Both the position numbers and the translations under genes were made by a program. Below, piece by piece: positions 53,616-61,945 of a DNA stretch of 64,000 nt. The DNA comes from Hyunsoonleella flava. Its GTDB lineage: Bacteria; Bacteroidota; Bacteroidia; Flavobacteriales; Flavobacteriaceae. Position 1 is the first letter of the stretch, and each line of letters opens with the position of its first letter. The notes under the pieces were generated by a model. The model did no database searches. It worked only from the letters and a program-made list of their open reading frames with translations, and had not been told where the DNA came from. The stretch covers positions 53,870 to 117,869 of the forward strand of contig NZ_SIRT01000014.1 of NCBI RefSeq assembly GCF_004310325.1. The letters are read 5' to 3'.

Positions 53616-53693
53616 AACTTCTCTGGATATACGTCATTTTAATGACTTATATCAAACGTTAAGCGAAATTATCATTTTTTCTCGCAAAGTCAA
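53616..53693. repeat. Cassette-flank repeat, copy upstream of the haloperoxidase gene
   Basis: AACTTCTCTGGATATACGTC followed by ATTTTAATGACTTATATC and CGTTAAGCGAAAT, then CGCAAAGTCAA; same order and stem-loop as 19681-19759, about 85 percent alike by eye. Confidence 0.65.
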
Positions 53694-53770
53694 GTTTATA
53701 TGTCGTCTATTTTTGTTAATAACTCATCGTAAATTCCACCCTCAAAATTCATAATTCAAAACTGAATTTT

Positions 53771-53778
53771 TAAATTTG
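53771..53778 (+). promoter_or_regulatory. Bacteroidota -7 box for dnaX
   Basis: TAAATTTG, perfect match, 49 bp upstream of the ATG. A matching box precedes the dnaX fragment at 51478-51485. Confidence 0.5.
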
Positions 53779-53827
53779 TTAATGATGAATTCAGTGTTGA
53801 AAAATGCTGAATAAAATTCAGAATTTA

Positions 53828-55570
53828 ATGGAACACTTCGTAGTATCAGCCCGCAAGTACCGCCCGCAAACCTTTAAGGATGTTGTGGGGCAACAGGCTA
53901 TTACCAATACGTTGCTCAACGCCATTGAAAACAACCACCTAGCACAGGCGCTATTGTTTACTGGTCCGCGTGGTGTGGGTAAAACCACTTGCGCCCGTAT
54001 TTTGGCTAAAATGATAAACAGTGATGGTACAGAGAAAGAGGACGAAGATTTTGCCTTTAACATTTTTGAGCTAGATGCGGCTTCCAACAACTCGGTAGAT
54101 GATATTAGAAGCCTTACCGATCAAGTACGTATTCCACCGCAAGTAGGTAAATACAAAGTTTATATTATTGATGAGGTACACATGCTTTCCCAAGCAGCTT
54201 TTAATGCGTTTTTAAAAACACTGGAAGAACCACCAAAGCATTGTATTTTCATTCTAGCAACCACAGAGAAGCACAAAATAATTCCTACCATCTTATCACG
54301 TTGTCAAATTTTTGATTTCAAACGTATCACAGTTAAGGATGCTAAGGAATACCTAAAATACATTGCCGAAGAACAAGGTATTACTGCCGAAGATGACGCC
54401 CTACACATCATCGCCCAAAAGGCGGATGGCGCCATGCGCGACGCGCTTTCTATTTTTGATCGTGTGGTAAGCTTTTCTGGGAAAAACCTAACCAGACAAG
54501 CCGTTACCGAAAACCTAAATGTACTGGATTACGAAACCTATTTTACCAGTACCGATTTAATTCTGGAAAATAAGATTCCAGAACTGTTACTGCAATTCAA
54601 CAATACACTGTCCAAGGGCTTCGATGGGCATCACTACATTGCTGGTTTAGCATCCCATTTTAGGGATTTGTTAGTGAGTAAAACCGAAAGCACTATTGCA
54701 CTACTGGAAGTAGGAGACCAAATAAAACAAAAGTATTTGGAGCAATGTAAAAAAGCATCGCAACAGTTTCTGTTAGATGGTATTGCACTGGCCAATGAAT
54801 GCGATTTAAAATATAAAACGAGTAAAAATCAACGTTTATTAGTTGAACTATGCCTTATGCAGCTTGCCTCTATCACTTTTGATGGAGAAAAAAAAAACAA
54901 TAAACGCTTCATAATTCCTGCTTCTTATTTTCGCAGAAAGGGTATCGCTCCTATTCCTGTAAACAAACCTGAATTAGAACCTAAAAAAGTTGAACAAGCT
55001 CCAGTTCCACAAGAAAAAGTTCTTGAAAAAGTTTCAGTTTCAGGAAAAGCTGAAGTTATAGAAAAGTTTCAGGTAAAAGAGCCTCCCAAAATTGAACTCA
55101 AACAAGAAACAAAACGCAAGTCTGGTTTATCATTAAGTAGCATTAAGGCCAAAAAAGAGCACCAGTTGAAACAAATTGAGGTAGTTCTTGATGAAAAAGA
55201 ACTACCAAAAGAGGATTTCACCGAAAAAGAACTTATCGCACACTGGAACACCTTTACCGAGAAAACCCAAAAACAAGGCAAACATAATTTGGCTTCTATT
55301 TTAGCCATAGACACACCAAAAGTAAAAGGCACAACCATACACCTAGAGTTTCCAAATGAAACCAATAAAGTAGAGCTAGAACGACAACAATATGATTTGA
55401 TGGGTTATTTAAGAAAGTCCCTCAATAATTTTGACATTAACCTTTCCATTACCGTAAACGAACAAGTTAGCAAGAAATACGCTTACACTACACGCGAAAA
55501 ATTTGAGAAACTAAAGGAAAAGAATGCCTCTATTGAAACATTGCGTAAAACATTTGATCTAGATTTATAA
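53828..55570 (+). CDS. dnaX: DNA polymerase III subunit gamma/tau
   Basis: 580 residues from the ATG at 53828 (MEHFVVSARKYRP, the usual N-terminus; the frame extends eight codons further up). Clamp-loader AAA+ domain: Walker A TGPRGVGKTT, Walker B VYIIDEVHML, sensor 1 FILATTEKHKI, SRC motif SRCQIFDF. The four-Cys zinc module normally after Walker A is absent and replaced by an acidic loop (NSDGTEKEDED), as I recall for other flavobacteria. A Pro/Glu/Lys-rich tau-like tail follows. Essential replisome ATPase. Confidence 0.96.
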   Translation: MEHFVVSARKYRPQTFKDVVGQQAITNTLLNAIENNHLAQALLFTGPRGVGKTTCARILAKMINSDGTEKEDEDFAFNIFELDAASNNSVDDIRSLTDQVRIPPQVGKYKVYIIDEVHMLSQAAFNAFLKTLEEPPKHCIFILATTEKHKIIPTILSRCQIFDFKRITVKDAKEYLKYIAEEQGITAEDDALHIIAQKADGAMRDALSIFDRVVSFSGKNLTRQAVTENLNVLDYETYFTSTDLILENKIPELLLQFNNTLSKGFDGHHYIAGLASHFRDLLVSKTESTIALLEVGDQIKQKYLEQCKKASQQFLLDGIALANECDLKYKTSKNQRLLVELCLMQLASITFDGEKKNNKRFIIPASYFRRKGIAPIPVNKPELEPKKVEQAPVPQEKVLEKVSVSGKAEVIEKFQVKEPPKIELKQETKRKSGLSLSSIKAKKEHQLKQIEVVLDEKELPKEDFTEKELIAHWNTFTEKTQKQGKHNLASILAIDTPKVKGTTIHLEFPNETNKVELERQQYDLMGYLRKSLNNFDINLSITVNEQVSKKYAYTTREKFEKLKEKNASIETLRKTFDLDL

Positions 55571-55572
55571 CC

Positions 55573-56136
55573 ATGAGATATATTTTAGTTTTACTTTGTA
55601 TTGGCCTCATTGCATTTTATAGTTGTGATGGCAGAATAAAGAAACGAGAGGCTCTGAAAAAATCGGTAAAAACATTTAAGGAGGCTCAAAATGTTTCTAA
55701 AACCATAGCCGTTTTTCCTGAACAGTATGCCGAAGTTAAAACCGATACTATTTTGAGTAATGGCTACCGCGTAACCGTAAAGAACTTTACGAATATGGAT
55801 AAAATGGTGCAACTTACAGAAGGTGCACTGTTGGACAACGCACAGCAATTTAGGCAAATTGATTCTGAAATAACTGTTTATAAAAACAGTAAGCTCATTT
55901 TTAAGAAAGTGTTGAGTAATGCATTTTCAGATAAAAACCAACAAAAAGACATGAACATTAAGCAGTATCTGAATAATGGCATAAGCGTAGATGAAATGGC
56001 CTCCTTAGAAGAGAATAAGGTGATTTTAATAACATCTAACGTTGTACCAAAAAACGCGCACAATGCCTTTTATCGAATTAGTATTGATGCATTTGGACAT
56101 GCAGATTTTAAAAAAATAAAACATGCTAGGACTTAA
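55573..56136 (+). CDS. Putative lipoprotein of unknown function
   Basis: 187 residues. Signal sequence with FYSCDGR lipobox. The mature part has two beta-rich halves with YRVTVKNFTNMDKMV and conserved-looking charged loops; no domain recognised. It starts 2 bp after dnaX and overlaps miaE by 14 bp, so all three are probably one operon. Confidence 0.72.
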   Translation: MRYILVLLCIGLIAFYSCDGRIKKREALKKSVKTFKEAQNVSKTIAVFPEQYAEVKTDTILSNGYRVTVKNFTNMDKMVQLTEGALLDNAQQFRQIDSEITVYKNSKLIFKKVLSNAFSDKNQQKDMNIKQYLNNGISVDEMASLEENKVILITSNVVPKNAHNAFYRISIDAFGHADFKKIKHART

Positions 56137-56704
56137 GTTACCAACTGACCCACGTTGGGTGAATATTGTAGAAAAAAATATTGAAGAAATATTAACCGAT
56201 CATGCATTTTGCGAACAAAAAGCTACAAGTACCGCTATTTCGCTAATTGTAAGTTTCCCAGAATATACTGAGTTGGTGCAAGAAATGACCGCTTTAGTGA
56301 AAGAAGAAATTAGTCATTTTAAGATGGTGCACGATAAAATCATTGAACGTGGTTGGACTTTAGGCAGGGACAGAAAAGACGAATACGTTATCGAGCTGAT
56401 GAAATTCTTCCCAAAAGGAGGTAGCAGAACCACGCAACTAGTGCACAGATTACTATATGCGGCATTGATTGAGGCGAGAAGCTGTGAACGTTTCAGGCTA
56501 CTTTCTGAAGAATTGGCAGATGAAGAATTGCGCACCTTCTACAGAAACTTAATGGTGAGCGAAGCTAATCACTACACCATGTTTTTAGGCTTTGCGAGAC
56601 AATACGGGAATAAAAAAGAAGTTGATACCAAATGGCAGCAACTTCTTGATTATGAGGCTAAAATTATGTCTGACCTAGGAACTTCAGAGGCTATTCACGG
56701 TTAA
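56123..56704 (+). CDS. miaE: tRNA-(ms2io6A)-hydroxylase MiaE-like
   Basis: 193 residues. Ferritin-like diiron protein: helix 1 with DHAFCEQKAT (Glu ligand), KEEISHFKMVHD (ExxH), ALIEARSCERFRLL (Glu) and NLMVSEANHYTMFL (ExxH). Hydroxylates the isopentenyl group at position 37 of tRNA. Its stop overlaps the stop of the convergent barrel gene by 3 bp. Confidence 0.93.
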   Translation: MLGLKLPTDPRWVNIVEKNIEEILTDHAFCEQKATSTAISLIVSFPEYTELVQEMTALVKEEISHFKMVHDKIIERGWTLGRDRKDEYVIELMKFFPKGGSRTTQLVHRLLYAALIEARSCERFRLLSEELADEELRTFYRNLMVSEANHYTMFLGFARQYGNKKEVDTKWQQLLDYEAKIMSDLGTSEAIHG

Positions 56705-57228
56705 AATTGATAGCCTATACCAATTTGGATATTGGTATTGATAGCTTCAACACCTACATTGTCGTCAAATATATTTGATAATCCGTAACTATATCTCAAA
56801 TCCACATATATCATTTGGTTGAATTTATATTCTAATCCACCAATGGCTGAATAATGGAAATTACGCATCATATCACCTTCTTTATGTGATTTTAATGCTG
56901 CTTGTGGACCAACACCAAAACGCCATTTTTGGTTTAAACGAAATTTAAATAGTACTGGCATCTGTATTAAATCCAAATGTAAACTTTCAGCATTGGCTCC
57001 CTCAGGAGAAAATTGAAGTTCTGGAACTACCGAAACCACATTGGATAATCTGAAGTCTCCATAAAAACCGATGTAAAAACTGTTTCTATGTTCGTTAACC
57101 ATAGTTGGTGCTCCTTCAAAATCTAAATTTGAGATCGTATAACCTGCGCGGACACCATATGTGCCCTTCTGAGAATACGCTTGAAATGATAGGCTAAGTA
57201 AAATAGCTATAAGTGCTAATCTTTTCAT
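56701..57228 (-). CDS. Porin-like outer membrane beta-barrel protein
   Basis: 175 residues from the ATG at 57228; the longer frame to 57273 would place extra residues before the signal peptide. Signal LALIAILLSLSFQAYSQ, then GTYGVRAGYTISNL and alternating strands ending in IQIGIGYQF, typical of the OMP_b-brl family. Unknown cargo. Confidence 0.83.
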   Translation of the reverse strand: MKRLALIAILLSLSFQAYSQKGTYGVRAGYTISNLDFEGAPTMVNEHRNSFYIGFYGDFRLSNVVSVVPELQFSPEGANAESLHLDLIQMPVLFKFRLNQKWRFGVGPQAALKSHKEGDMMRNFHYSAIGGLEYKFNQMIYVDLRYSYGLSNIFDDNVGVEAINTNIQIGIGYQF

Positions 57229-57328
57229 TTTTAATAGTTTTGGGTTTATATTTTTGTATAAATATACGCCCACGAATATATATTATAAATTTAAAATACA
57301 GGAGAAAATGTAGTTGAATTGCAGAATT

Positions 57329-58234
57329 TTACTGTGTATTACTAGAAACCGTATTGAAATACACGCTTTTTATGATACCATCTGCGAGTCCTATTTTTGG
57401 CACATAAATGTGTTTGGCGCCACTCCATTTCATAGCAAATAAATAAATGCGCATTGCGGGAATAATTACATCTGCCCTATCCTGATTTAAGGAAAGCTCG
57501 GTAATTCTCTCCTCATAAGAATAACTTTGAAGCGTATTATAATAAGTAGTTAAGTAAAAATAGGTAAGCGGTTTTCCAAGCGCCTTTCCAGAGACCTTGA
57601 AAATTTTATTGATGTTCCCACCAGAGCCTATAACACTAATCTTCTCATAGTGACCGGTATGCTCTTTTATCCAAGTGTTCAACTCGGTCCAAGCATCTTT
57701 CTTTACCATATCGTTTAACAAACGTACTGTACCTATTTTAAATGAACGGGAAACAATACGCTCTCCTTTAGTAATCACTGAGAATTCTGTGCTTCCACCA
57801 CCAACATCAACATACAGATATACCTTTTCAGGGTCTATAAATTTATTTAAATCGGTAGCTGCAATTATAGCAGCTTCTTCTTCCCCATCAATAACATCAA
57901 TACTTATCCCAGCATGATCAAAAACGGCGTTAACAACATCACTTCCATTTTTGGACTCTCGCATAGCAGAAGTTGCACATGCTTTATACTTCACTACCTT
58001 ATGGGATTTCATGAGCAGCTTAAAAGCCAACATGGTATCCAACATTCTTTGGGTGTTCTCTTTTGAAATTCGACCTTTAATAAAAACATCAGCTCCCAAA
58101 CGGATAGGTACTCTTACCAAGGAATTCTTTTTAAATACCACGGGTTTACCTTTTTCCTCTATCACGTTGGAAATCAACAATCTTACAGCATTTGAACCAA
58201 TGTCTATTGCTGCATATTTTTTTATCGAGAGCAT
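57329..58234 (-). CDS. Ppx/GppA-family phosphatase
   Basis: 301 residues. ASKHA-type ATPase fold: AAIDIGSNAVRLLI (phosphate 1), LYVDVGGGSTEFSV (phosphate 2) and VIGSGGNINKI (adenosine). Single-domain form without the HD-like C-terminal domain of E. coli Ppx. It hydrolyses polyphosphate or pppGpp. Starts 1 bp after ppk1, so both polyphosphate enzymes are co-expressed. Confidence 0.92.
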   Translation of the reverse strand: MLSIKKYAAIDIGSNAVRLLISNVIEEKGKPVVFKKNSLVRVPIRLGADVFIKGRISKENTQRMLDTMLAFKLLMKSHKVVKYKACATSAMRESKNGSDVVNAVFDHAGISIDVIDGEEEAAIIAATDLNKFIDPEKVYLYVDVGGGSTEFSVITKGERIVSRSFKIGTVRLLNDMVKKDAWTELNTWIKEHTGHYEKISVIGSGGNINKIFKVSGKALGKPLTYFYLTTYYNTLQSYSYEERITELSLNQDRADVIIPAMRIYLFAMKWSGAKHIYVPKIGLADGIIKSVYFNTVSSNTQ

Positions 58235-58235
58235 A

Positions 58236-60299
58236 TTATTTTTTTAACTTATCAAGATAATAATCATACAATGCGATCTGAGATCTTACTCTTGGATTAT
58301 CATCAACTCGGTATTCATTTTCCTTCTGTGTATTTATTAATCTAGCCTTCACATTGTCGCTCCAGCAGATATCAAAGTTATCAATTATTTCCTGTTTAAT
58401 ATCTTCATCATAAATAGGGCAACTTACCTCTACCCTGTTTTCAATATTTCTTGTCATCCAATCTGCCGAAGATATATATATTTTAGCATTTTCATTCTTA
58501 CCAAAAATATAAACACGAGGGTGCTCTAAAAACTTATCTACAACACTTATCACCTTGATATTTTCACTCATACCTTCAACTCCAGGAATTAAGCAGCAAA
58601 TACCTCTAACAATCATATCAATCCTTACACCAGCATTACTAGCTTCATATAGTTTATCTACCATATCGTAACTTGATAAACTATTCATTTTCAACCTAAT
58701 ATATCCTTGATTTCCATTTTTACTTTCTTCTATTTGCTCATCAATAAGTTTAAAAAAGGCTTTCTTTGTGTAATGTGGAGAGACTATTAAATGTTTGTAT
58801 TGGTAAATTCTGTAATTGGTTTCAAAAAAGTTAAATATTTTATTTACTTCTTTTAAGACTGGTTGGTTTGAAGTAAACAATGTATAATCAGTATATATTT
58901 TTGCAGTGGATTCGTTGAAATTACCAGTACTAATAAAACCGTAGCGCCTTAGTTTTTTGCCTTCTTCGCGCTCAATAACACACATTTTACTGTGAACCTT
59001 GAGTCCTGGTACTCCAAAAATTAGGTTTACACCCTCTTTTTTCATCTGTTGCGCATAATAAATGTTAGCTTCTTCATCGAACCTAGCGCGTAATTCGATA
59101 GAAACAGTAACCGTTTTCCCGTTAATAGCTGCGTTAATTAATGAGCTGGCTACATGCGATATTTGAGCAAGCCTATAAATAGTAATTTTTATAGTTTTTA
59201 CTTTTGGATCTAAGGCAGCTTCTCTCAAAAATTTCACGACGTATGAGAACGTGTGGTATGGGGCATGCACCATATAATCCTTTTCAGATATGGCTTCAAA
59301 TATACTGGTCTCTAAGCTCAGTCCTTTTACCGGTAAGGCTGAAATTTTATCATAGAGTAAATCTCCTCTACCAAGACTTGGAAATCCCATGTAGTCTCGC
59401 TTATTGTGATATCTTCCACCGGGGATAATACTATCGGTATTATCAATACCCATCTTCTCCATCAGATACTCAAGTGTATCAAGATCAATGGTTTTATCAT
59501 AAACAAACCTAACAGGTTCACCAACTTCCCTGTGCTTTACACTATCGGATATTTTTTCTATAAAACTCTTACTTAAATCACTGTCAAAATCTAATTCACC
59601 ATCTCTAGTTATTTTAATCATATGTGCAGAGATAGATTCGTAATCAAAAATATTGAAGATATCACTTAGGCAATAACGCAACAAGTCATCCACCATTATG
59701 ATGAAGTTTTTATCTCCTCGCTTTGGCAATACTACAAAACGATCCACTGTTTTTGGTATTTCAACAAGAGCGAACTGCTTGGTACCATCATTCATCTGCA
59801 TTTTTACCGCCAAATACGCTGCGCTATCCTTCAAATTAGGAAGCACCACTAAGTCATTCAATATAATAGTAACTAGAGCTGTACTTATATTTTGAAAATA
59901 ATAATTTTTAATAAACTCCTTCTGTTTATCGTCTATTTGAGACTCATTGATGACGAAAATATTTTCATTCCTAAGTGCTTCATCTATCTCGTTTAAAACC
60001 CTTATACTCTCAGCCTGCTGTTCAATTACTATTTTGGTAATGATCTCAAGTAATTCCTTGGCCTTAATTCCTCCTAGTTCATTTTTACCGCCTTTTCCTG
60101 CTTCAACGATACGTTTAACTGTAGCGTATCTTACTTTAAAAAATTCATCTAAATTGTTTGAGAAAATACCAAGAAATCGCAATCTTTCAATTAACGGAAC
60201 ACTTACATCTGTTGCCTCTTGCAATACCCGCGCATTAAACTGTAACCAGCTAATTTCTCTATTGATATACCTACTTTCTGCAATTTCTGATTTAGTCAT
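58236..60299 (-). CDS. ppk1: Polyphosphate kinase 1
   Basis: 687 residues. Four-domain PPK1: N-domain REISWLQFNARVLQEA, head domain, and two catalytic domains with GLKVHSKMCVIER (phospho-His) and NGKTVTVSIELRARFDE, RGICCLIPG and the final SADWMTRNIENRVE. Makes polyphosphate from ATP at the membrane. A -7 box is at 60323-60330. Confidence 0.97.
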   Translation of the reverse strand: MTKSEIAESRYINREISWLQFNARVLQEATDVSVPLIERLRFLGIFSNNLDEFFKVRYATVKRIVEAGKGGKNELGGIKAKELLEIITKIVIEQQAESIRVLNEIDEALRNENIFVINESQIDDKQKEFIKNYYFQNISTALVTIILNDLVVLPNLKDSAAYLAVKMQMNDGTKQFALVEIPKTVDRFVVLPKRGDKNFIIMVDDLLRYCLSDIFNIFDYESISAHMIKITRDGELDFDSDLSKSFIEKISDSVKHREVGEPVRFVYDKTIDLDTLEYLMEKMGIDNTDSIIPGGRYHNKRDYMGFPSLGRGDLLYDKISALPVKGLSLETSIFEAISEKDYMVHAPYHTFSYVVKFLREAALDPKVKTIKITIYRLAQISHVASSLINAAINGKTVTVSIELRARFDEEANIYYAQQMKKEGVNLIFGVPGLKVHSKMCVIEREEGKKLRRYGFISTGNFNESTAKIYTDYTLFTSNQPVLKEVNKIFNFFETNYRIYQYKHLIVSPHYTKKAFFKLIDEQIEESKNGNQGYIRLKMNSLSSYDMVDKLYEASNAGVRIDMIVRGICCLIPGVEGMSENIKVISVVDKFLEHPRVYIFGKNENAKIYISSADWMTRNIENRVEVSCPIYDEDIKQEIIDNFDICWSDNVKARLINTQKENEYRVDDNPRVRSQIALYDYYLDKLKK

Positions 60300-60322
60300 T
60301 TTCTGTCAAATTATAGTACCAA

Positions 60323-60330
60323 CAAAGATA
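60323..60330 (-). promoter_or_regulatory. Bacteroidota -7 box for ppk1-ppx
   Basis: TATCTTTG on the reverse strand, perfect match, 23 bp upstream of the ppk1 ATG. Confidence 0.55.
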
Positions 60331-60426
60331 TTTCATTTAAGGTAAAAAGCTATTCTAAAGACCATAAAAAATTTTGTCAACCTTACACTTTTAGAAAGAG
60401 TCAAAATAAAGCGTCTAACTTTAAGA

Positions 60427-60915
60427 TTATTCTTTTAAATCTCTTGGAAAAATGGTGAATACAGTTTTTCCAGGATTAATCTCAGACCATTTATCCTCAT
60501 TAAACTCCACTGTAACCACACCACATGTTGGTACATTATCAATAAACCTATCTCCATAAGTATTTACAAAAGCTGTGATAGCATGGTTATGCCCAAATAC
60601 CATAAGGGTTTTTATGTCATCATCACAACTTCTAACAACTTCAACCAAATCTCTACCTGAAAAGTCATATAGTTTATGTTCAAAACTAACCTTGCTATCT
60701 GGAATGTTTAGGGCTGGCAACAGTATTTGTGCCGTCAACTTAGTTCGTGCTGCATCACTTATTAAAACCTTGTCGGGATTTATATTATAGGATTTCAATT
60801 CATTCGCAACAAGATTTGCGTCTTTTATACCTCTATTTTTTAATGGGCGTTCATGATCGATAACATCAAATTCCCAAGATGATTTTGCGTGTCTTACTAA
60901 AATTAGTTTTTTCAT
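60427..60915 (-). CDS. SixA-like histidine phosphatase
   Basis: 162 residues from the ATG at 60915, where KKLILVRHAKSSW begins (a longer frame to 60975 has no support). RHG-type motif RHA with nucleophile His9, second Arg in ISDAARTKLTA, and MVFGHNHAI with the second catalytic His. SixA proteins dephosphorylate phospho-His on phosphotransfer proteins. Located just upstream of ppk1, 127 bp away on the same strand. Confidence 0.9.
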   Translation of the reverse strand: MKKLILVRHAKSSWEFDVIDHERPLKNRGIKDANLVANELKSYNINPDKVLISDAARTKLTAQILLPALNIPDSKVSFEHKLYDFSGRDLVEVVRSCDDDIKTLMVFGHNHAITAFVNTYGDRFIDNVPTCGVVTVEFNEDKWSEINPGKTVFTIFPRDLKE

Positions 60916-60940
60916 ATACTCTCGATTAAAAGCATTTTTT

Positions 60941-60970
60941 TTCGATAAAATGTTGTTTTTATCGATAAAA
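60941..60970. promoter_or_regulatory. TTTTATCGATAAAA palindrome and half-site upstream of sixA-like gene
   Basis: A perfect 14-bp palindrome TTTTATCGATAAAA (60957-60970) with a half-site TTCGATAAAA at 60941-60950, about 26-55 bp upstream of the ATG. It could be an operator; no binding protein is known to me. Confidence 0.35.
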
Positions 60971-60975
60971 TTCAA

Positions 60976-61391
60976 TTTATTTGCTTATTAAACTAGAGTA
61001 AAATAACTAAAATCAACAAAAGAATCAACATGAATCGCTAAATGCCAGGTATTAAACAATTTATAAGTGCTATCAACCGATGAATGGTATATTATACCGA
61101 TAAGTAAAAACAATAAACCTCTTTGTCGAATAAAATAGTGTTTTTGGCATTTTTTTTTGAAAAACATTGAAGATATATGTCTATTTGTAGCACCTATAAA
61201 CTAGAGAAAATGACCCCAAATCAAATTTCAAACGGTAAGACGGCTTCTTCAGCTACCTTTACTTCTAATTGTTTTTCCCTCAAAAACTTTACGATTTTTG
61301 TTTTGCATTCAAGTCATAATTATTTGACATGATTGGTTTATTTGATTTAGAGTAAAAGAAATGAAATTTAATAAGATAACTATTCGTAATC
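60976..61391. other. 416-bp region with no supported gene
   Basis: A+T-rich. It contains a 40-codon open frame at 61210-61332 preceded by TAGAGAAA, which I could not support as a gene. It may hold the leader and promoter of the small secreted protein gene. Confidence 0.5.
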
Positions 61392-61898
61392 ATGAGAAAA
61401 ACAACAATTATAATTATATGCTTTGTTACCTTCCTTCTTGGAAATAACATTGGTTTTTCACAAAATAACTCTGGCTGCAACGCGGAACTCACTGTTGAAA
61501 AAAATAGAAGCGTAAAATCGGCGGGGGAAAATGGTGCCTTTTTCACTTTGATATTAAAGAATACTTCAAGTGCTTCCAAAACTTATTCTTTAAGTGTAGA
61601 AAAAACGAAGCAAGCTTGCAAAAAAAGCAGCAATAGTCTTTCAAAAGGAGTAAATAACAATCCTGACTTGGATGTGTCTATACAATTGCCTAATAATCTT
61701 ACGTCAAAATCTTCAGACGCGGCCATAACCATTAACGGAGGAGAATCTCAAAAATTTTATGTTAAAGTAGAAGTACCTAGTGGAACGCCCTACTACACAT
61801 GGAGTTGTTTTATGGTTACAGCAAAATCTGAAAATTGTAGCACTAGTGGTGCTGAAGCTATCTTAAGCGTTTATATACCTAATCCATCTGAAGAATAG
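61392..61898 (+). CDS. Small secreted protein upstream of a giant adhesin
   Basis: 168 residues. Signal peptide ending in IGFSQ. The mature part has a beta-sandwich pattern: GAFFTLILKNTSSASKTYSL, ITINGGESQKFYVKVEVP and four Cys (SGC, QAC, WSC, ENC), resembling DUF11/NEW3-type envelope domains. It precedes the vWA protein by 47 bp on the same strand and may be exported or assembled with it. Confidence 0.72.
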   Translation: MRKTTIIIICFVTFLLGNNIGFSQNNSGCNAELTVEKNRSVKSAGENGAFFTLILKNTSSASKTYSLSVEKTKQACKKSSNSLSKGVNNNPDLDVSIQLPNNLTSKSSDAAITINGGESQKFYVKVEVPSGTPYYTWSCFMVTAKSENCSTSGAEAILSVYIPNPSEE

Positions 61899-61945
61899 TT
61901 TAATCATACAGTTACCTACTATTTAAAGACTTTAAAAAAAGCTTT

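Noticed and set aside
61210..61332. A 40-codon frame starting MTPNQISNGKTASS with TAGAGAAA upstream
   Set aside because: No recognisable domain, signal or conservation evidence, and it lies in AT-rich leader DNA; it could still be a small gene.
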